Origin: Candidula unifasciata
Lineage: Eukaryota; Mollusca; Gastropoda; Stylommatophora; Geomitridae
Assembly (NCBI GenBank): GCA_905116865.2
Contig: CAJHNH020004890.1
Span: 636,001-700,000, forward strand
Reading direction: 5' to 3'
DNA length: 64,000 nucleotides
The position numbers were made by a program, and so were the translations under genes. The notes under the pieces are model-generated. The model did not search any database and was not told where the DNA came from. It saw only the letters and a list, made by a program, of their open reading frames with translations. Below, in pieces: positions 9,580-22,967 of this stretch (position 1 is its first letter; each line of letters starts with the position of its first letter).

Positions 9580-10430
9580 TCATCATCATCATGTAGCAGG
9601 TCCTTTGCAGAACGTTGCTCTCATCACGGCCTGACAGAAACTCAGTCTCTCGCCAGGTCTCCTGCCTCATGTACTTTCATACTCAAGGAGTCACTTATAT
9701 CCTGTGCCCATCTTCATGTTGGTCAGCCCCTGCCCCTCCTTCCTGGTACCATGCCTTCTGCTATAACTTTTTCCAATCCGTTGTGGTGCTTGATATGACC
9801 AAAATATTTCAGCTTCCAAGACAGGATGCTGTTTATTAGCCAATTTTCCTTGGTGTTCAGATCTTTCAAAATGTCAGTATTTCTCGTCTTCTTTGTCCAA
9901 GATATTCTGAGAATCTGTCTATAGCATTTCAGCTCAAAAGCCCCTATTCTCTTTCTTAAGGACTGAGAGATAGCTAACGACTCACATCTGTATGTTGCCA
10001 CAGGGAAGATGGATGCTCTCAAATTTCTAATTTTGATCTCCTTGCTGGTGCTTAACCATAGACTTTTAAGGCTGTTCAATCTTTGCATTGCTATGGCCGT
10101 CCTTTTAATTTCTTTCTGTCAAACAGTTTATTATAGAGCCTAGATATTCAAAGTTTGTGACATTTTCAATTTCTTCATCATTTATTGTTATTTTTGGGTG
10201 ACAGCCGGTTTTACCTGTGGACATTATTTTTTTTTTTTAAATCAAGATCAGATTTTGATCTTCACTGTGCTTTTGGACAGACAATATTAAATTTTCTATT
10301 CCCTTTACACTGTTCGAAAGGAGGACTGTGTCATCTTCGTAGCGAAGTTCTGGGTTGCCACCAATTTTGACATTTCTCATTATATTATATGTGACTCCAT
10401 TACAATTACAAAATGTTGGACTGTGCAACT
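9580..10430 (-). mobile_element. LINE remnant with reverse-transcriptase palm and thumb traces
   Basis: Minus-strand open segments include LRYEDDTVLLSNSVKGIENL (from about 10365), a form of the RT catalytic Y/F-x-DD box with Glu in the middle position where Ala is usual. Downstream lie 'ASIFPVATYRCESLAI', 'FELKCYRQILRISWTKKTRN' and 'EGMVPGRRGRG'. The parts lie in two frames separated by a poly-A/T run near 10230, so the copy is inactive. Its 3' end near 9590 matches the copy at 6770. Confidence 0.8.
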
Positions 10431-10447
10431 CTCAAGCCACTGGAAAG

Positions 10448-11003
10448 CTGTCGTTACTCTCTCCACCTCCATTCTCATACTGGATGCAGTGACATTGTGT
10501 TACTCTCTCCACCTCCATTCTCATACTGGATGCAGTGACATTGTGTTACTCTCTCCACCTCCATTCTCATACTGGATGCAGTGACATTGTGTTACTCTCT
10601 CCACCTCCATTCTCATACTGGATGCAGTGACATTGTGTTACTCTCTCCACCTCCATTCTCATACTGGATGCAGTGACATTGTGTTACTCTCTCCACCTCC
10701 ATTCTCATACTGGATGCAGTGACATTGTGTTACTCTCTCCACCTCCATTCTCATACTGGATGCAGTGACATTGTGTTACTCTCTCCACCTCCATTCTCAT
10801 ACTGGATGCAGTGACATTGTGTTACTCTCTCAACCTCCATTCTCATACTGGATGCAGTGACATTGTGTTACTCTCTCCACCTCCATTCTCATACTGGATG
10901 CAGTGACATTGTGTTACTCTCTCCACCTCCATTCTCATACTGAATGCAGTGACATTGTGTTACTCTCTCCACCTCCATTCTCATACTGGATGCAGTGACA
11001 TTG
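10448..11003 (+). repeat. 46-bp tandem repeat, about 12 copies
   Basis: Units of 46 bp contain 'gttactctctccacctccat' and 'tctcatactggatgcagtga'. Copies are almost identical; the only clear differences are one 'caacc' for 'ccacc' and one 'tgaatg' for 'tggatg'. The homogeneity points to recent expansion. Confidence 0.95.
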
Positions 11004-11004
11004 T

Positions 11005-12555
11005 ATGTGAGACTGTTTTCAAACCTATGCAATAAAACCCTACCCACTCTTCTTACCTCTCACAACAGACACATCAGTATATATAATGATGTCACCAGGG
11101 TGGGAGTTTTCATTGATCCGCTCTTGCACTGCTGACTGTTCACCAGCGATCCATTCCCAACATCCTTGGTCCAAAGTTACAATCTCTCTTTGCAAGGCTG
11201 TTTTGCTGGGTAACACTGTAACCTATTCCTCACACTGCACTGTTTTGTGGCAATACAAACGTTTCTTATAGTGACTTCTGCTTGTGCCATCCAAGAGCCG
11301 ATGTGCCTTGCTATCCCCTTAAGCCTCATGCAGAATGTGTTTCCTGTCCGTTGCAACCTTAAGGTACATTTTCACCTTTAAAACCTTACTTGTATCTTTC
11401 ATATACAAACATTGAGATAGTGTCCAGCTGGTTTTTTTTTTTTTTCCAAACAAGTTAGAAAAATGATTGTTGTAACAAACTGTCATAACAAAGAGGGTAC
11501 CCCCCCCCCCTACCCCTCCCCCTTAAAAAAAAACAGTGACAAATGAAAGGTGGTTAATGTTGCTTTATTTTCATCTACAAACAGGATGAATGTTATGATG
11601 CTCTGTGGCCTAGCCAGGAGCCCAGCTAATCTGAAACAGCAAAGACTGACATGCTAAAATCTAAATGTTATGGCAACAACTCTATGAAATCAAACTGACA
11701 CAATCTGTAGTCACAAACATATGAAGGTAGTAATTGATAAGCAATATGTGAAACACAGACACAAACTATGTTTCATACTGGCAAACAATGAAGCATAAAA
11801 CAAAGTTACAATCTATGCTAGTAACTGCCAGATAAGCCAGGTTACGATAGTCACAATCTAAAAAAAAAAAAAAACAAATTGGTATTTAAATGTTACTGAA
11901 GGTGGCCATAAAAAAGAATTGAACTTTGGTTGAGGTAATGTACACAAATTATACCAAAATTGTTCTTTCACTTCGCTAGGGTTTTAAATTCTAATAAATT
12001 TAAGGTAAAGAGTATGTGAAGAACCAAAATGTCAAGTGGGTAACAAACATATGAAGTGACTGACCCCCCTCCCCCACCCCACCCCCCTCTTCTCTCCCCC
12101 CTCCCTTTCAATAAAACCCAAGGTATTTCAGAGGACTGGTGCCTGGCCAGGCAAGCTACAAATACTGTACATAATCAAATGACGTCACTAGACAAACTGG
12201 CACAACAATTAATCTAGAACATGTACATGAGAAGAATGAACTCTTGATGGCAGCTCTGTGTACCAGATACAGAAATATTCCCAGATAATGTCTTCCTCTT
12301 ATTTGATTCTATAGGAATGCTGTCAAGACTGACACACATGTATACACAAAACAGGTCCATTTGTAAATATGAAGAAATAAAGTGTAATAGCATTTTACAG
12401 TGAAATAATCTCCTCTGACACAGATTGGCATCAACTTGAAGTTCTGGCCTGCAGCTGAGATCAGATATTTATCTTATGAACCAAGCAGGAAAAAAAACAT
12501 CTATAAGTTCTCTATACTGATACTGAAGAGTCAATTAGTGATTTGAGGCTGAAGG
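11005..12555. other. Unassigned AT-rich DNA with C/A homopolymer runs
   Basis: No gene found. Runs of C and A occur at 11500-11535 and 12064-12105. A minus-strand AATAAA at 11564-11569 is followed on that strand by a T-rich stretch. It is the most distal signal I would consider for Rab3. Confidence 0.35.
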
Positions 12556-12574
12556 AAAATGTACTGATTTATGT

Positions 12575-12740
12575 GGCTGTAAGACTGTGTGGAGTCTATA
12601 CTGACTAGTGAAGTGTATGCTTGTAAAAATGTGTGGGGTCTATACTGACTAGTGAAGCGTATGCTTGTAAAAATGTGTGGGGTCTATACTGACTAGTGAA
12701 GTGTATGCCTGTGAAAGTGGGGGGGGGGGGGGGGGGGATA
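12575..12740 (+). repeat. About 53-bp repeat, 3 copies, ending in a G-run
   Basis: Three units contain 'gtctatactgactagtgaag' and 'tatgcttgtaaaaatgtgtg'. A run of about 21 G follows at 12717-12737. Decayed related units continue to about 12860. Confidence 0.75.
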
Positions 12741-13689
12741 CTGACTTGTGGAAACTAGGGCAATGTGGGATAGATTCTGATTTATTAGTCTGTATAAATG
12801 TGTAGGGGTTTTAAACTTGTGAAAGTGTAGGGCAGTGTGGGGGTGGAGGGGGGATATACTTGTACAAGTGGAGAACATATAGATTGTTCTGACCTGTAAG
12901 AGGTTGTCAAACTGACCTCTAAGACTGTCCACACTGACTGCAATACAAGCCCAACACTCGTTGTATAATCAGACATATTTTATAACATAAAGAATAAAAA
13001 CACTCGAGGCATGAAAACTCCACAACATTTTAACATTGGCTGCTTGATGATCAGACTAAGTGAAAGTGGAGGTTTCAGGTGACACTGAATGTCTGTCATG
13101 AAGGAAGGTTGACATGTTTCTCCTTCTTCCTCAGTCAGCACTCACAACTTCCTTAGATTCAGCTATTAACCATCTTTCTGTGTATCTGACAACTGCTTGA
13201 CAAATGACACAGACCAGTCAGTCTCTGGAATCTGCCGAATGATGTTGTTGGATGTTCCACAAGCCATTAGTCATAAATAGTCATCACGATTTTAGGGAAA
13301 GGGAACAGGGAATCTAAAACAGTCAACAGTAATGGTGAAGAAATAAACACAGTAACAATAATAAGACACTAACACTGACCAACAAGACATGTCAACACGA
13401 CCAAGAAGAACTCGTGTGAAGAACTAATACATTAATCACACATACACCAACTGTTATACTTGAATGTTAACAATATGATATCAGTTTCTAGAGAAACAAT
13501 GACACACAAATCTGGATGAACACTAATAGTTACACACATATTGATACGGCTAATGTCACTTATACATGAGAGATTGTTTACATCCATTGTAACTTAGTAC
13601 ATAGACAAATAATAATAAAAACATATTGCAGTAATACTGCCAAATAATTTAAGAAATTATAAATTCACACCTCCCTTTGACATACAGCC

Positions 13690-13722
13690 AATCTCTCTCT
13701 CTCTCTCTCTCTCTCATTCACC
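13690..13722 (+). repeat. (CT)n microsatellite
   Basis: About 14 CT dinucleotides with no interruption, within unassigned AT-rich DNA between 12980 and 14770. A weak, degenerate repetition of 'atctgatggaatcaac' runs through 13850-14160. Confidence 0.8.
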
Positions 13723-14769
13723 TGCTCACACACAAGTGTACACAGATATGCACACACAAGATACAATTGGGCTAAAAAATCCAGCTGGCTCAACCTGAGT
13801 AGAAGGCAAAATTTATCTCAAGTAAATTCAAAGATCTTTTCCCAACAGCTGGGATCTGAGATAAGATGCTATTTGGTCAATTCGCATTCAAATGCAACAA
13901 AACATTCTGATTAAATCATCAGAGTAAAATTTAATTATGTCTGATGGAATCAGACCACAGTGAAATTCAAGTATATTTGATTGAATCGACTAAAAGAAGA
14001 AAAAATAAAATTTCTCAGATGAAATCAACTGTGAGGAAACTATATCTGATGGGATCAACTTGGAGTAAACCGCCACAATTATCTGAAGGAAGCAAGCTCG
14101 AGTAAAACCAAGGATGATGTATCAACTCTGAGTAAAATGCAATTGAACTATCTGATAAATCAACTTCATAAAAAAAGCAACAATTACTTTCAGATATATG
14201 TCCACAAATATCATGTTTCCAATGACAAATGTTAGTGATGGATAATCCCACTGAAACAAAAACTGCTGCGGCACATGCAACAAGATCACTTCAGATGGGA
14301 TGAAGTATTCAACACCATTTTCTCACTATCTTCCCATCCTGAACAAATATCTGATATTCGTTATGAAGCTGGCTCAACTTCAGAACCACATGCAATCAGA
14401 ATGAGATCCACTCTCAACCAAACAGAACATGGTATTAGCAGGCCAGTGAACTATTTACTATGCCATCACTGCTCATTTAGACATTTTATTTACAGTTATC
14501 AACCTGCATTAGTTTAATACCTGCCAATAAAAAAATGAATTTTTGTCAAACCACCTTCAGTGGATACTCAGAAACCTTCCTTCGGAACATAAAAATTGGA
14601 TAAAAAAATGTCCTCAGAACCGGGATAACTTTCCTGGATAACTTCTACCCGACTGTTGCCATTAACAGGAACAACATAATTATGCCATTTGAAATAAATA
14701 TATAAAGCTTCCATAAAAAAAAAACAACAACTGGTTATTGAGCAGGTTGATCTTGAATGAAGATCTCTT

Positions 14770-15460
14770 TCTCTTTGCTAGTTAGTTAGTTCATCACCAG
14801 ATTATTCTCATTGCACATCAGACAAGTCCATAAGTGCTCGGATCCCATCTTCAGTAGATCCTTCAGTGTCTGGTGACTAATAACACCAGTTCTGTGTTGG
14901 TTTACTATTCTTCTTTGGCTACCTGATAGTGTTCATGTTTGGCAACACCTCTTTTGACATGAAGTTCGTGTAGTCTTTTGAGTGTTGCCGATTTACTGTC
15001 ATCTCTGAAGTCACCTTCTTGTCTTGCCTCCTTGAGAGCACTGAGAACGCTGGTCCAGTCCATTGCTTTTTCTGTACTTACCATAGCCCTGCCGGCGAGC
15101 CTATCTGCTAGTTCATTCCCCTTTTCCCCAGATTGTCCTGGCACAAAAATGAAAATAATTCTTTTCAGACCAGATTTCCTTAGCAACTCCAACCATTTTC
15201 TTAAAATCCAATCTGTCTCTCTATCTTCTTAAGTATGCTCATAGAACCGCTTAGAAAACAAGCATGGGAGAAATGCTATGTTTCTTGTTACATCATTGCT
15301 TTTGTTACCACCAACAACTACATATTCAGACTACTTGTAGTTGAGGCAAAAGCCCTGCTTTCTTCTTTTACAGTTTTCCCTGGAATCGGAACTGTGAAAG
15401 CCCGTGAACTTTGTACATGTCAAACGACTGATTCATCCGTGTAGATAACTGCGCCCCTGT
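14770..15460 (-). pseudogene. Retrotransposon RNase H domain fragment
   Basis: The minus strand reads 'AVIYTDESVV' near 15450-15420 (an RNase H 'YTDGS' start with Glu for Gly), then after frame breaks 'GKTVKEESRAFASTTSS'. The 95-codon open frame 15192-14905 contains IFIFVPGQSGEKGNELADRL, the domain's third acidic motif with Gln in place of the usual His. Downstream is a conserved tail 'SATLKRLHELHVKRG' also present at 36960-37310. Stops and frame breaks show it is not active. It lies in the interval that could be Rab3 3' UTR. Confidence 0.75.
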
Positions 15461-15464
15461 CAGC

Positions 15465-16225
15465 AGAATTTTCCAGCTTCTACCTCAACTACCAAAGGCC
15501 CTAGTTGTCTACAGTCTCTACCCAGTTTTATGCAGACTGAAAAGAATGTACTTCACTCTGCTGGAGCTCGTACCCATTCCTCACCAGGTTCTATATCCTC
15601 AGTTGAACAAACTTTTGCTTTACACCTTCAATAAATCAGCTTAGCTGTCTGTGCTTATCTTTCAACTCACACCCGAACAAAACAACAAGAAAATTACACA
15701 CAATTCATTCATCAGAATACTATACAATCTTTCATGCTTCATATTCACTGATTATATATATCATTTATGCAATAACTTATAACAAAAATCAAAAGAAAAT
15801 GTACACGTCCTATAAATGATAAATAATCTGAGAAAATACATGCAATCACCTCAGCCCACATATTGTCCGGTAACATATACATATAAAGTAAACATGGAAA
15901 CAAAAATCATGTGATAGTGATAGTTTCAAATACATATAGATACAGGTATAATACAATGTTTCACAGCCTGTTTTGAGAGCGTTCACAGAAGTCAGCAATG
16001 GATGTTTGACCATATGTGACAAGATATATTCAATGAAAACACAAATTATGCAAGTCATGAAGTACACAGAGAATGTAATGTCACACCACAGACTTTTCAA
16101 ACACATTTAAAGGCTGTCACACACAATGAAACCTGGCACAGGTGCATACTTTCTGACCTTGAAATTAACAGCTCATCATCTAAGGTCACAAATGCTTTGG
16201 TGGTTACTCACAACAGACGAAAATA
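15465..16225. other. Unassigned AT-rich DNA
   Basis: No gene, RNA or mobile element recognised on either strand. Short open frames here lack support. Confidence 0.4.
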
Positions 16226-16405
16226 AACATGCTATTATTTTACTAGTGTAGTTACAACAGACAAACATAAGCTACTGACTAGTATACTTCTGCAGTTACT
16301 CATAACAGACAAACATAAGCTACTGACTGGTATACTTCTGCAGGTACTCATAACAGACAAAAATAAACAAGCTACTGCTATACTTGTGCAGTCACTCACA
16401 ACAGC
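16225..16405 (+). repeat. About 55-bp degenerate tandem repeat, 3-4 copies
   Basis: Units share 'cataacagacaaacataagc' and 'tactgactggtatacttctg' with length changes between copies. Confidence 0.65.
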
Positions 16406-16409
16406 CACA

Positions 16410-17890
16410 CATAAACAAGCAACAGAGCTACTGACAGTAACATACAAAGAAACACATGTGGAGACACTAACTGACTGACTGATTATTTAGAACTGATTTC
16501 ATAGCACTCACAGCATATTTGTATGTGTTCAGTCTTTATCAGCAGAGCACAAAAAAAGGAGCAACAGTTTCAGACAAAGTGGTGGAAATGCAATGGATAG
16601 AATCCTAAATAAATGGGGAGACACTTGCAGGCCCAGAAGCTTTTTACAGCAGATGATCAAGAAGAACAAAACTGTGAATCAAAAAGTGTGTCAAGACTGA
16701 CTCTGAAAGAGTATACAAATACAGCAACAGATTACTGGATTAGCCAGAATGTTTGGAATCACCATGTGAACAAGCTGTGATGTTGTGGGAAAGTGTTTTC
16801 TGTGATGAAGTTATCAATCAGTTTAGATATGGACAGGGTGTTTCCTTCAAATAAATTACATTTCAATTAACAAGTTAATTATTTAGATGAACATATCAAC
16901 CTGGGGCCACTGATCCACCACAGATGGGCTCAGATATCAGAAATGATTCAGACATGGGAGCCATTTGCTACTGATGTTCCCAACATGGAATATTCTAGCA
17001 TGACAAAACAAAGATTTCAGTTCTGATGTACATCCACTAGAAAACAGATAGTGGCTTTAGGAACTAAAAGCTTCACACAAGAGGGTGTACATAAAGAACA
17101 CATCATACTGAGCTGTAAATGAACAAGAAAACAGCTGGTGTGTGGTTTCATCAACTACATGCTACATATAAAACCTCTCCAAGCAGAGACACAACAAACC
17201 TGCTGGCCTACAGATCTACAGCAGACACCACATTCTGATGTCTTCCCCCAAGTATTACAACACAGCACACTCAAAACATCCTTACAAGAAATGCTGTGCA
17301 GACATGCAATCATCATTATAAAAAACACTTATTCAACCCAAATACATACAATTATAAGTGGAAACAAAAAACTTCCAACAAAAGCCATATAAGCTTACAC
17401 ATGACACAGATCAGTGCCAATAGGTGCCCAACAATTTTTATAACCAACAAAATGTGAGAATGTTTTTATTTTAATTTTATTACTGATATATAATAACTGA
17501 TAACTTCACTGTCACTATCGTTACTGATACATGATTACTGCTAACCTTACTGTCACTATCATTAATGATAAATGATAAATGCTGACCACACTGTCACTGT
17601 AATTTTTTTTTTAATGGTAATTTTAAAAAAAAGGTATCTGACATAGAAACAAAAAGAAATTTGTAATTTATATAATGTCCAAAAACATACACATGCACAA
17701 ATTACATGCGGTTAAAAACCCCTGTAAAGAAACAAAACATCTTAATTATCAGTTGAAACATGTATGCCTACATCAGTACAAAGAAAAAAACTGGAAATAA
17801 GCAAATTGAAGAAACAGGAAATTCAAAATGAAATTACTGGAAGAAAGGAAAACAATCATCGGTAAAGGATATTTGTTGAGCATGTGAACT
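16410..17890. other. Unassigned AT-rich DNA
   Basis: No coding exon supported. Between 17470 and 17600 a short motif ('tactgata..ataactg') recurs three times. The rest is unique AT-rich sequence. Confidence 0.4.
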
Positions 17891-17904
17891 TAATTTCATA
17901 ATGA

Positions 17905-18065
17905 CAGCAACTGTACACCTCAACTGATATCTCTACTTGTACACATTAACCAATGCCAGTAATGTGTACATCTCAACTAAAATCTCTACTTGTACACATC
18001 AATCAATGCCAGTAATGTGTACATCTCAACTGATATCTCTGCTGTGTAAGCCCCAATAAAGGTCT
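17905..18065 (+). repeat. About 54-bp repeat, 3 degenerate copies
   Basis: 'tgtacatctcaactgatatc' and 'cttgtacacatcaatcaatg' recur with a few substitutions. Confidence 0.65.
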
Positions 18066-18819
18066 CTGATGAATAAATCCCAACTTATAACTCTATGTTG
18101 TATGCATCAGTTGTTCAGCTTTTTTCAAATCTTACAAAACAAAAATAGTCAGCCAACACAGGACAAGAAGTAGATTTAGTGGAATGAAATTATGGACTGT
18201 TTAAGTATTTTATAGGGATATTTTAACACTTCTTGCAGCAGAGCAAAAAGAAAAAGTAGTGAGGACATTATTCTCTTGCATCTGTTAATGTGCTAGACTT
18301 TCACAGATATAATGCCAAGAGTGGACTGTAGAAGCAATCATTCATGACTATCACTGTGGTTTATCTGCTACTGTGCCCAGCAATTTGTGCTCACATTCTT
18401 CAATTCATGTTGCTATCTCCCTTAACCCCCCCCCCCCCCCCCACCCCCACAACTTTCAGTCAGTACCCTAAAATAAATCAAGAAAAGACTAGATGTAGTG
18501 AAAAAGAAAAAAGAAATATAGTCAGTAACAGCAGATCAGATCATGCATGTTAACAGTAGTAAAGCTGTGTGAAAATGTGTCACTCAATGTTGGTCCAAGG
18601 GTCAACGCACCATGACTCCCAAGACTTTCAGCTGGTACTTTGACACAAATACTAAAAGAAAAAAAAATGGCCTTGAGTGATGGACAGAAAACAAACATGA
18701 AACAAAAATACATTCAGTAATTGTACTATAATACAAGTAAATGCAAAAGGTATCCTACCACAGGGGTTTAATGAACAAGTGCCCGTACTGTCAAACTTCA
18801 GTGCTCTTAGTGCAAGATT

Positions 18820-19190
18820 ACAGATGTGGAATAGCAGTTCAACTATTTGAATTTTTCTGTTGGTACAAGATGTGGAATAGTTCAACTATTTGAATTTTTC
18901 TGTTGGTACAAGATGTGGAATAGCAGTTCAACTATTTGAATTTTTCTGTTGGTACAAGATGTGGAATAGCAGTTCAACTATTTGAATTTTTCTGTTGGTA
19001 CAAGATTTGGAATAGCAGTTCAACTTTTTGAATTTTTATGTTAGTACAAGATCTGGAATAGCAGTTCAACTTTTTGAATTTTTCTGTTGGTACAAGATCT
19101 GGAATAGCAGTTTAACTATTTGAATTTCTCTTGGTACAAAATGTGGAAAAGCAGTTCAACTATTTGAATTTCTGTTGGTACTAACTTTTT
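18820..19190 (+). repeat. 46-bp tandem repeat, about 8 copies
   Basis: Units contain 'acaagatgtggaatagcagt' and 'tcaactatttgaatttttct'. One unit lacks 'agcag' and the last units are more diverged, so the array decays to the right. Confidence 0.9.
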
Positions 19191-19324
19191 TGTGTGCCAA
19201 GTAGTATGTCACTGAAACTCATCTCATACTGTACATAATGGTTTATATTGTTATTACCCCATATAACACAAGACAGTGTATGGTGATATCATGACATACA
19301 AAACAAGACAGTGAATGTTGAAAA

Positions 19325-19815
19325 GCTGAATTACCACATACCAATCATACCAGTATATGCTGAATCACCACATGCCAGCATATGCTGAATCTCCACAGAT
19401 TAGTGTATGCTGAATCACAACATACCAGTATATGCTGAATCACATACCTGTAAATCCTTAAACACCACATGCCAGTATATACTGAATCACCGCATACCAG
19501 TAAATCCTGAAACATCACATGCCAGTATATGCTGAATCACCACAAGTCAGCATATGCTGAATTACCATATACCAGTATATGCTGAATCACAACATACCAG
19601 TAAATCCTGAAACACCACATGTCAGTATATGCTGAATCACCACATACCAGTAAATCCTGAAACACCACATGCCAGTATATGCTGAATCACTACATACCAG
19701 TAAATCCTGAAACACCACATGCCAGTTTATGCTGAATCACCACATACCAGTAAATCCTGAAACACCACATGCCAGTATATGCTGAATACCCACATGCCAG
19801 TGTATGCTGAACCAC
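19325..19815 (+). repeat. About 46-bp tandem repeat built of two related halves
   Basis: Each unit pairs 'cagtatatgctgaatcacca' with 'cataccagtaaatcctgaaa' and 'caccacatgc'. The two halves are themselves similar, so this is a dimer grown from a monomer of about 23 bp. The left part keeps monomeric units; regular dimers dominate from 19580. Confidence 0.85.
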
Positions 19816-20659
19816 CACACAGCTGATAAGTAAAGGGTATTGTTATCTCACCCCTTAACTAAGCAAGTTGTCTGCTGCTCTTTACACAACCAAAAACCCT
19901 TCATTTCTCAGCTAAGAAATGTAGGTGATGACAGAGTAAATAACCAAGAAAAGATCAACTGATACAGGCTAAATAATTATCTAAGAAATGAAACACAGAG
20001 TAAATCACTTGTTACAGAAAGTGTTATACTATATCCAAAAATACTTATATAATTATTAATAATAATATTCCATCCAGCAATCTCCAAACAACAGCTGAAA
20101 GGCAAGTCTGTAAACTGAGCTAGAACATGCTGATTATTTCCACATACATAAAAAAAAATAATTTCAGAGCATTCTCAAGACTATGATTTATTTTCTAGAA
20201 ATTACCAAAAATAATTTAATATGCAGCACTTGAACATGTTTAGGCCTAAAAAAGGGCAATGAAGGAATGTGATAAATTAAAGCAATTCATTGTTACATAA
20301 CACATGTCTGAGGATAAAGAGACAAAATAGATCATGCAAAACAAAGTTTTTATCGCAAGCAAAATGACACTGAGTTAATAGAAATGCATAATCCCATGCA
20401 GTGAAAACATAAGCAATGAATCAGATCAAATCATTATATGGTAAAAGCATAGAAAACACAAAAACTATCATTCATGACAGGAATTTGCAAAAGCTAATCA
20501 ATCAAATCTAGTTATAGCAAATCAGAATGTATCAAACAGTTCCCTCAATCCACAGAATCCATGACCAAAAGGAAACAGGGTGTACAGATGCTTAATAAGG
20601 ACAACATGTTTTTTCTTTAAATTAAAGAACTCTTTTTTGTACCCTAGGTGCATTGTGAG

Positions 20660-20790
20660 AAAGAAAGATGCCTGATGCATTTTTGTTATTCAGCAGTCAC
20701 CACTTAGCATCATGCTGGCCACCTTTACTTCCCATGGCATTTCCTAGGACCATTTAAGACTGGGTGGACCTAGGAACCCAGATCAACTAA
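20660..20790 (-). mobile_element. SINE family B fragment
   Basis: The + strand carries 'agcatcatgctggccacctt', 'tacttccca' and 'aagactgggtggacctagga', matching the reversed family B copy at 35260-35370 with many substitutions. It is old and partial. Confidence 0.45.
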
Positions 20791-22075
20791 CAAACATATC
20801 TAAATATCTAACCACGTAGCTGTTGTGGCTCCTGATCACATGGCATTCATCACCGTCATGGCCTGCTTTGTTAAAATGTTGTGAAGTTTAAAAACAAGAG
20901 GATTTACTTGTTTATGATGGTCTTTACCTCCATACAGCTTGATCCATCTCCACAATGCAGCTGGGCACCCATGGGAGCACAGCACAAAACACAAACTCCC
21001 TCGTTCCAACAGTAACAAAGATCTCCAAAATATCTGCACTTTACTGGGAAACAAGAGGGGGGGGGGGGGGGGGGGGGAATCTGAAATGCTGTTTCTACTT
21101 CTTCTTTTGTTCGCTTGAAACAGATTATCTATATTTGCAATGTTGTCTCTAGTATGAACTTCACTGTTTTTTGTAATTCCCTCAGTGACTCATAAAGTGT
21201 GACTTGTACCGATGTTTCTTTAGGCCAAAAGAATCTGAAATCAAACCCAGTCTTTGCGATGGAGTTTTCCTTTTCTGATTAAGGATACTGAAACTTGAAA
21301 ACAGGCATCTCACTGCAGAACCAAAGAAATGTGAATGATTCCAAAGCCAGTGTTGAACGCAAAGCAATTTATCCATCACTACGTCCCTGTACGACTGTTG
21401 GTTTGAATTATACTGCAAGCCTAAGCAGTTTTCCAATATGTCAACAAAACAGCACCAGAACCTTCATGACCAACATCCAGTTACTTCATACATGTACACA
21501 GCCAACTGTCTGGCAGGAAATGTGTTTATCTGAAGACAGATGGGGAGAATAGGAGATGATGGTTTTAACTCTTACAATACCATGCAGATTTTTATTTAAA
21601 CTCTGTATATCCCCAAGAGCTGAGCTCAAGATCAAGACATAACTCAAGTCTAAAGGAATTCAACAGAGACTCAATGGTATAAAGTGGTTTAAATAATAGA
21701 TACAAAGAGTTCATATAATGTCTGTGATAAAAGACAGCAAGAACATTATATTATCTTTTGAAACACCCTGAAACGTATGGTCAGTTGGTTGGTACTGAAA
21801 GAATGACACACTAGAGAAGAAGAAGAAGAAAAAAACAGTAAAAGCTGACAGAAACTACCATCATTAGGAAAGTAATGCAACTCCCACTTTGTCTCTTGCC
21901 CCCACAACAAAAGGAATGTTCTAGTCACAGAGATTTCCATGCAGAAACTTCACGTGTACTTCTTGTAATAATGTCAACCGTACAGCAGACACAGGAAAGC
22001 TTCCACAAGACAATGTTTAAATAAATATATAAATATACAGCAACATTGAATGAACTGTCTAAAAAGAGATTCTCA
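20791..22075. other. Unassigned DNA with a G-run
   Basis: No gene recognised. A run of about 21 G lies at 21058-21077. Open frames of 84-85 codons on both strands around 21182-21552 match nothing I recognise and lack splice context. Confidence 0.35.
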
Positions 22076-22084
22076 CTTGTGTTG

Positions 22085-22345
22085 CAGACAGACCAAACAA
22101 TAAAATAATGGAATAATCTGTGTCACAAGTAAAAATAATGGAATAATTGGTGTCGTGTGTTAAATGGGATAATTAGTGTCCCAAATTAAAATACAGGAAT
22201 AATTAGTGCCATGAACAAAAATAATGGCATAATCAATGTCACATGTTAAATGAAATAATCTGCGTCACAAATTAAAAAAGTAGAATAATCAGTGTTAGAA
22301 ACAAAAATAATGAAATAATCTATGTCACCAACCAAGGTAATGGAA
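22085..22345 (+). repeat. About 35-bp degenerate repeat around 'aataatggaataat'
   Basis: 'aataatggaataatctgtgt' followed by 'cacaagtaaa' recurs six or seven times with substitutions and small length changes. Confidence 0.6.
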
Positions 22346-22967
22346 TAATTAATTTAAATAAAAACATCATTACAAAAGTATAATCCTATGGCAGATCATG
22401 TGACTGCATGCAAGTGGACACAAACTACACTTGAACGGTCACAGCTTCAGAGCTGTGGTGACTAGTTTTTCTCCCTCATGACATCTGATTTTCCCAACCC
22501 ACAGCAAGTCAGGCCTTAACTGTATGACTCGGCCAAGAAAATGTTACCCCATCATTTAGACACAATTAACAAGCACTTTATCCACAGCGCGTATCTGACA
22601 TTTACAGTTTGTATACACAATACAAATAATAAAACTGACAGCATTTGTGAACAAACCTAATCATTTGTAAACCAAAATAATATAATAACAACAAACAAAG
22701 ATTTATCCAGGTCTAAAACTGTTCTTCTCTGCAGGAATGTGCAGCCAGGAATCCCGCAAGGAAACAATATGGCATCATCAGCAAAAAACTATTCAAGATC
22801 AAGTTCCATACAACATTCTCTACTTGTAAATATTGAACTGAGTTATACAACAATTCTAGATGATAATAAAAGCTAATTTCAGGAATGCAATATTTGTAGT
22901 GAAGAATCCAGAAAGGCAAAACATTTGTAGCCTTGGGAATGGTTATATAAATATATGGAGCTTATTA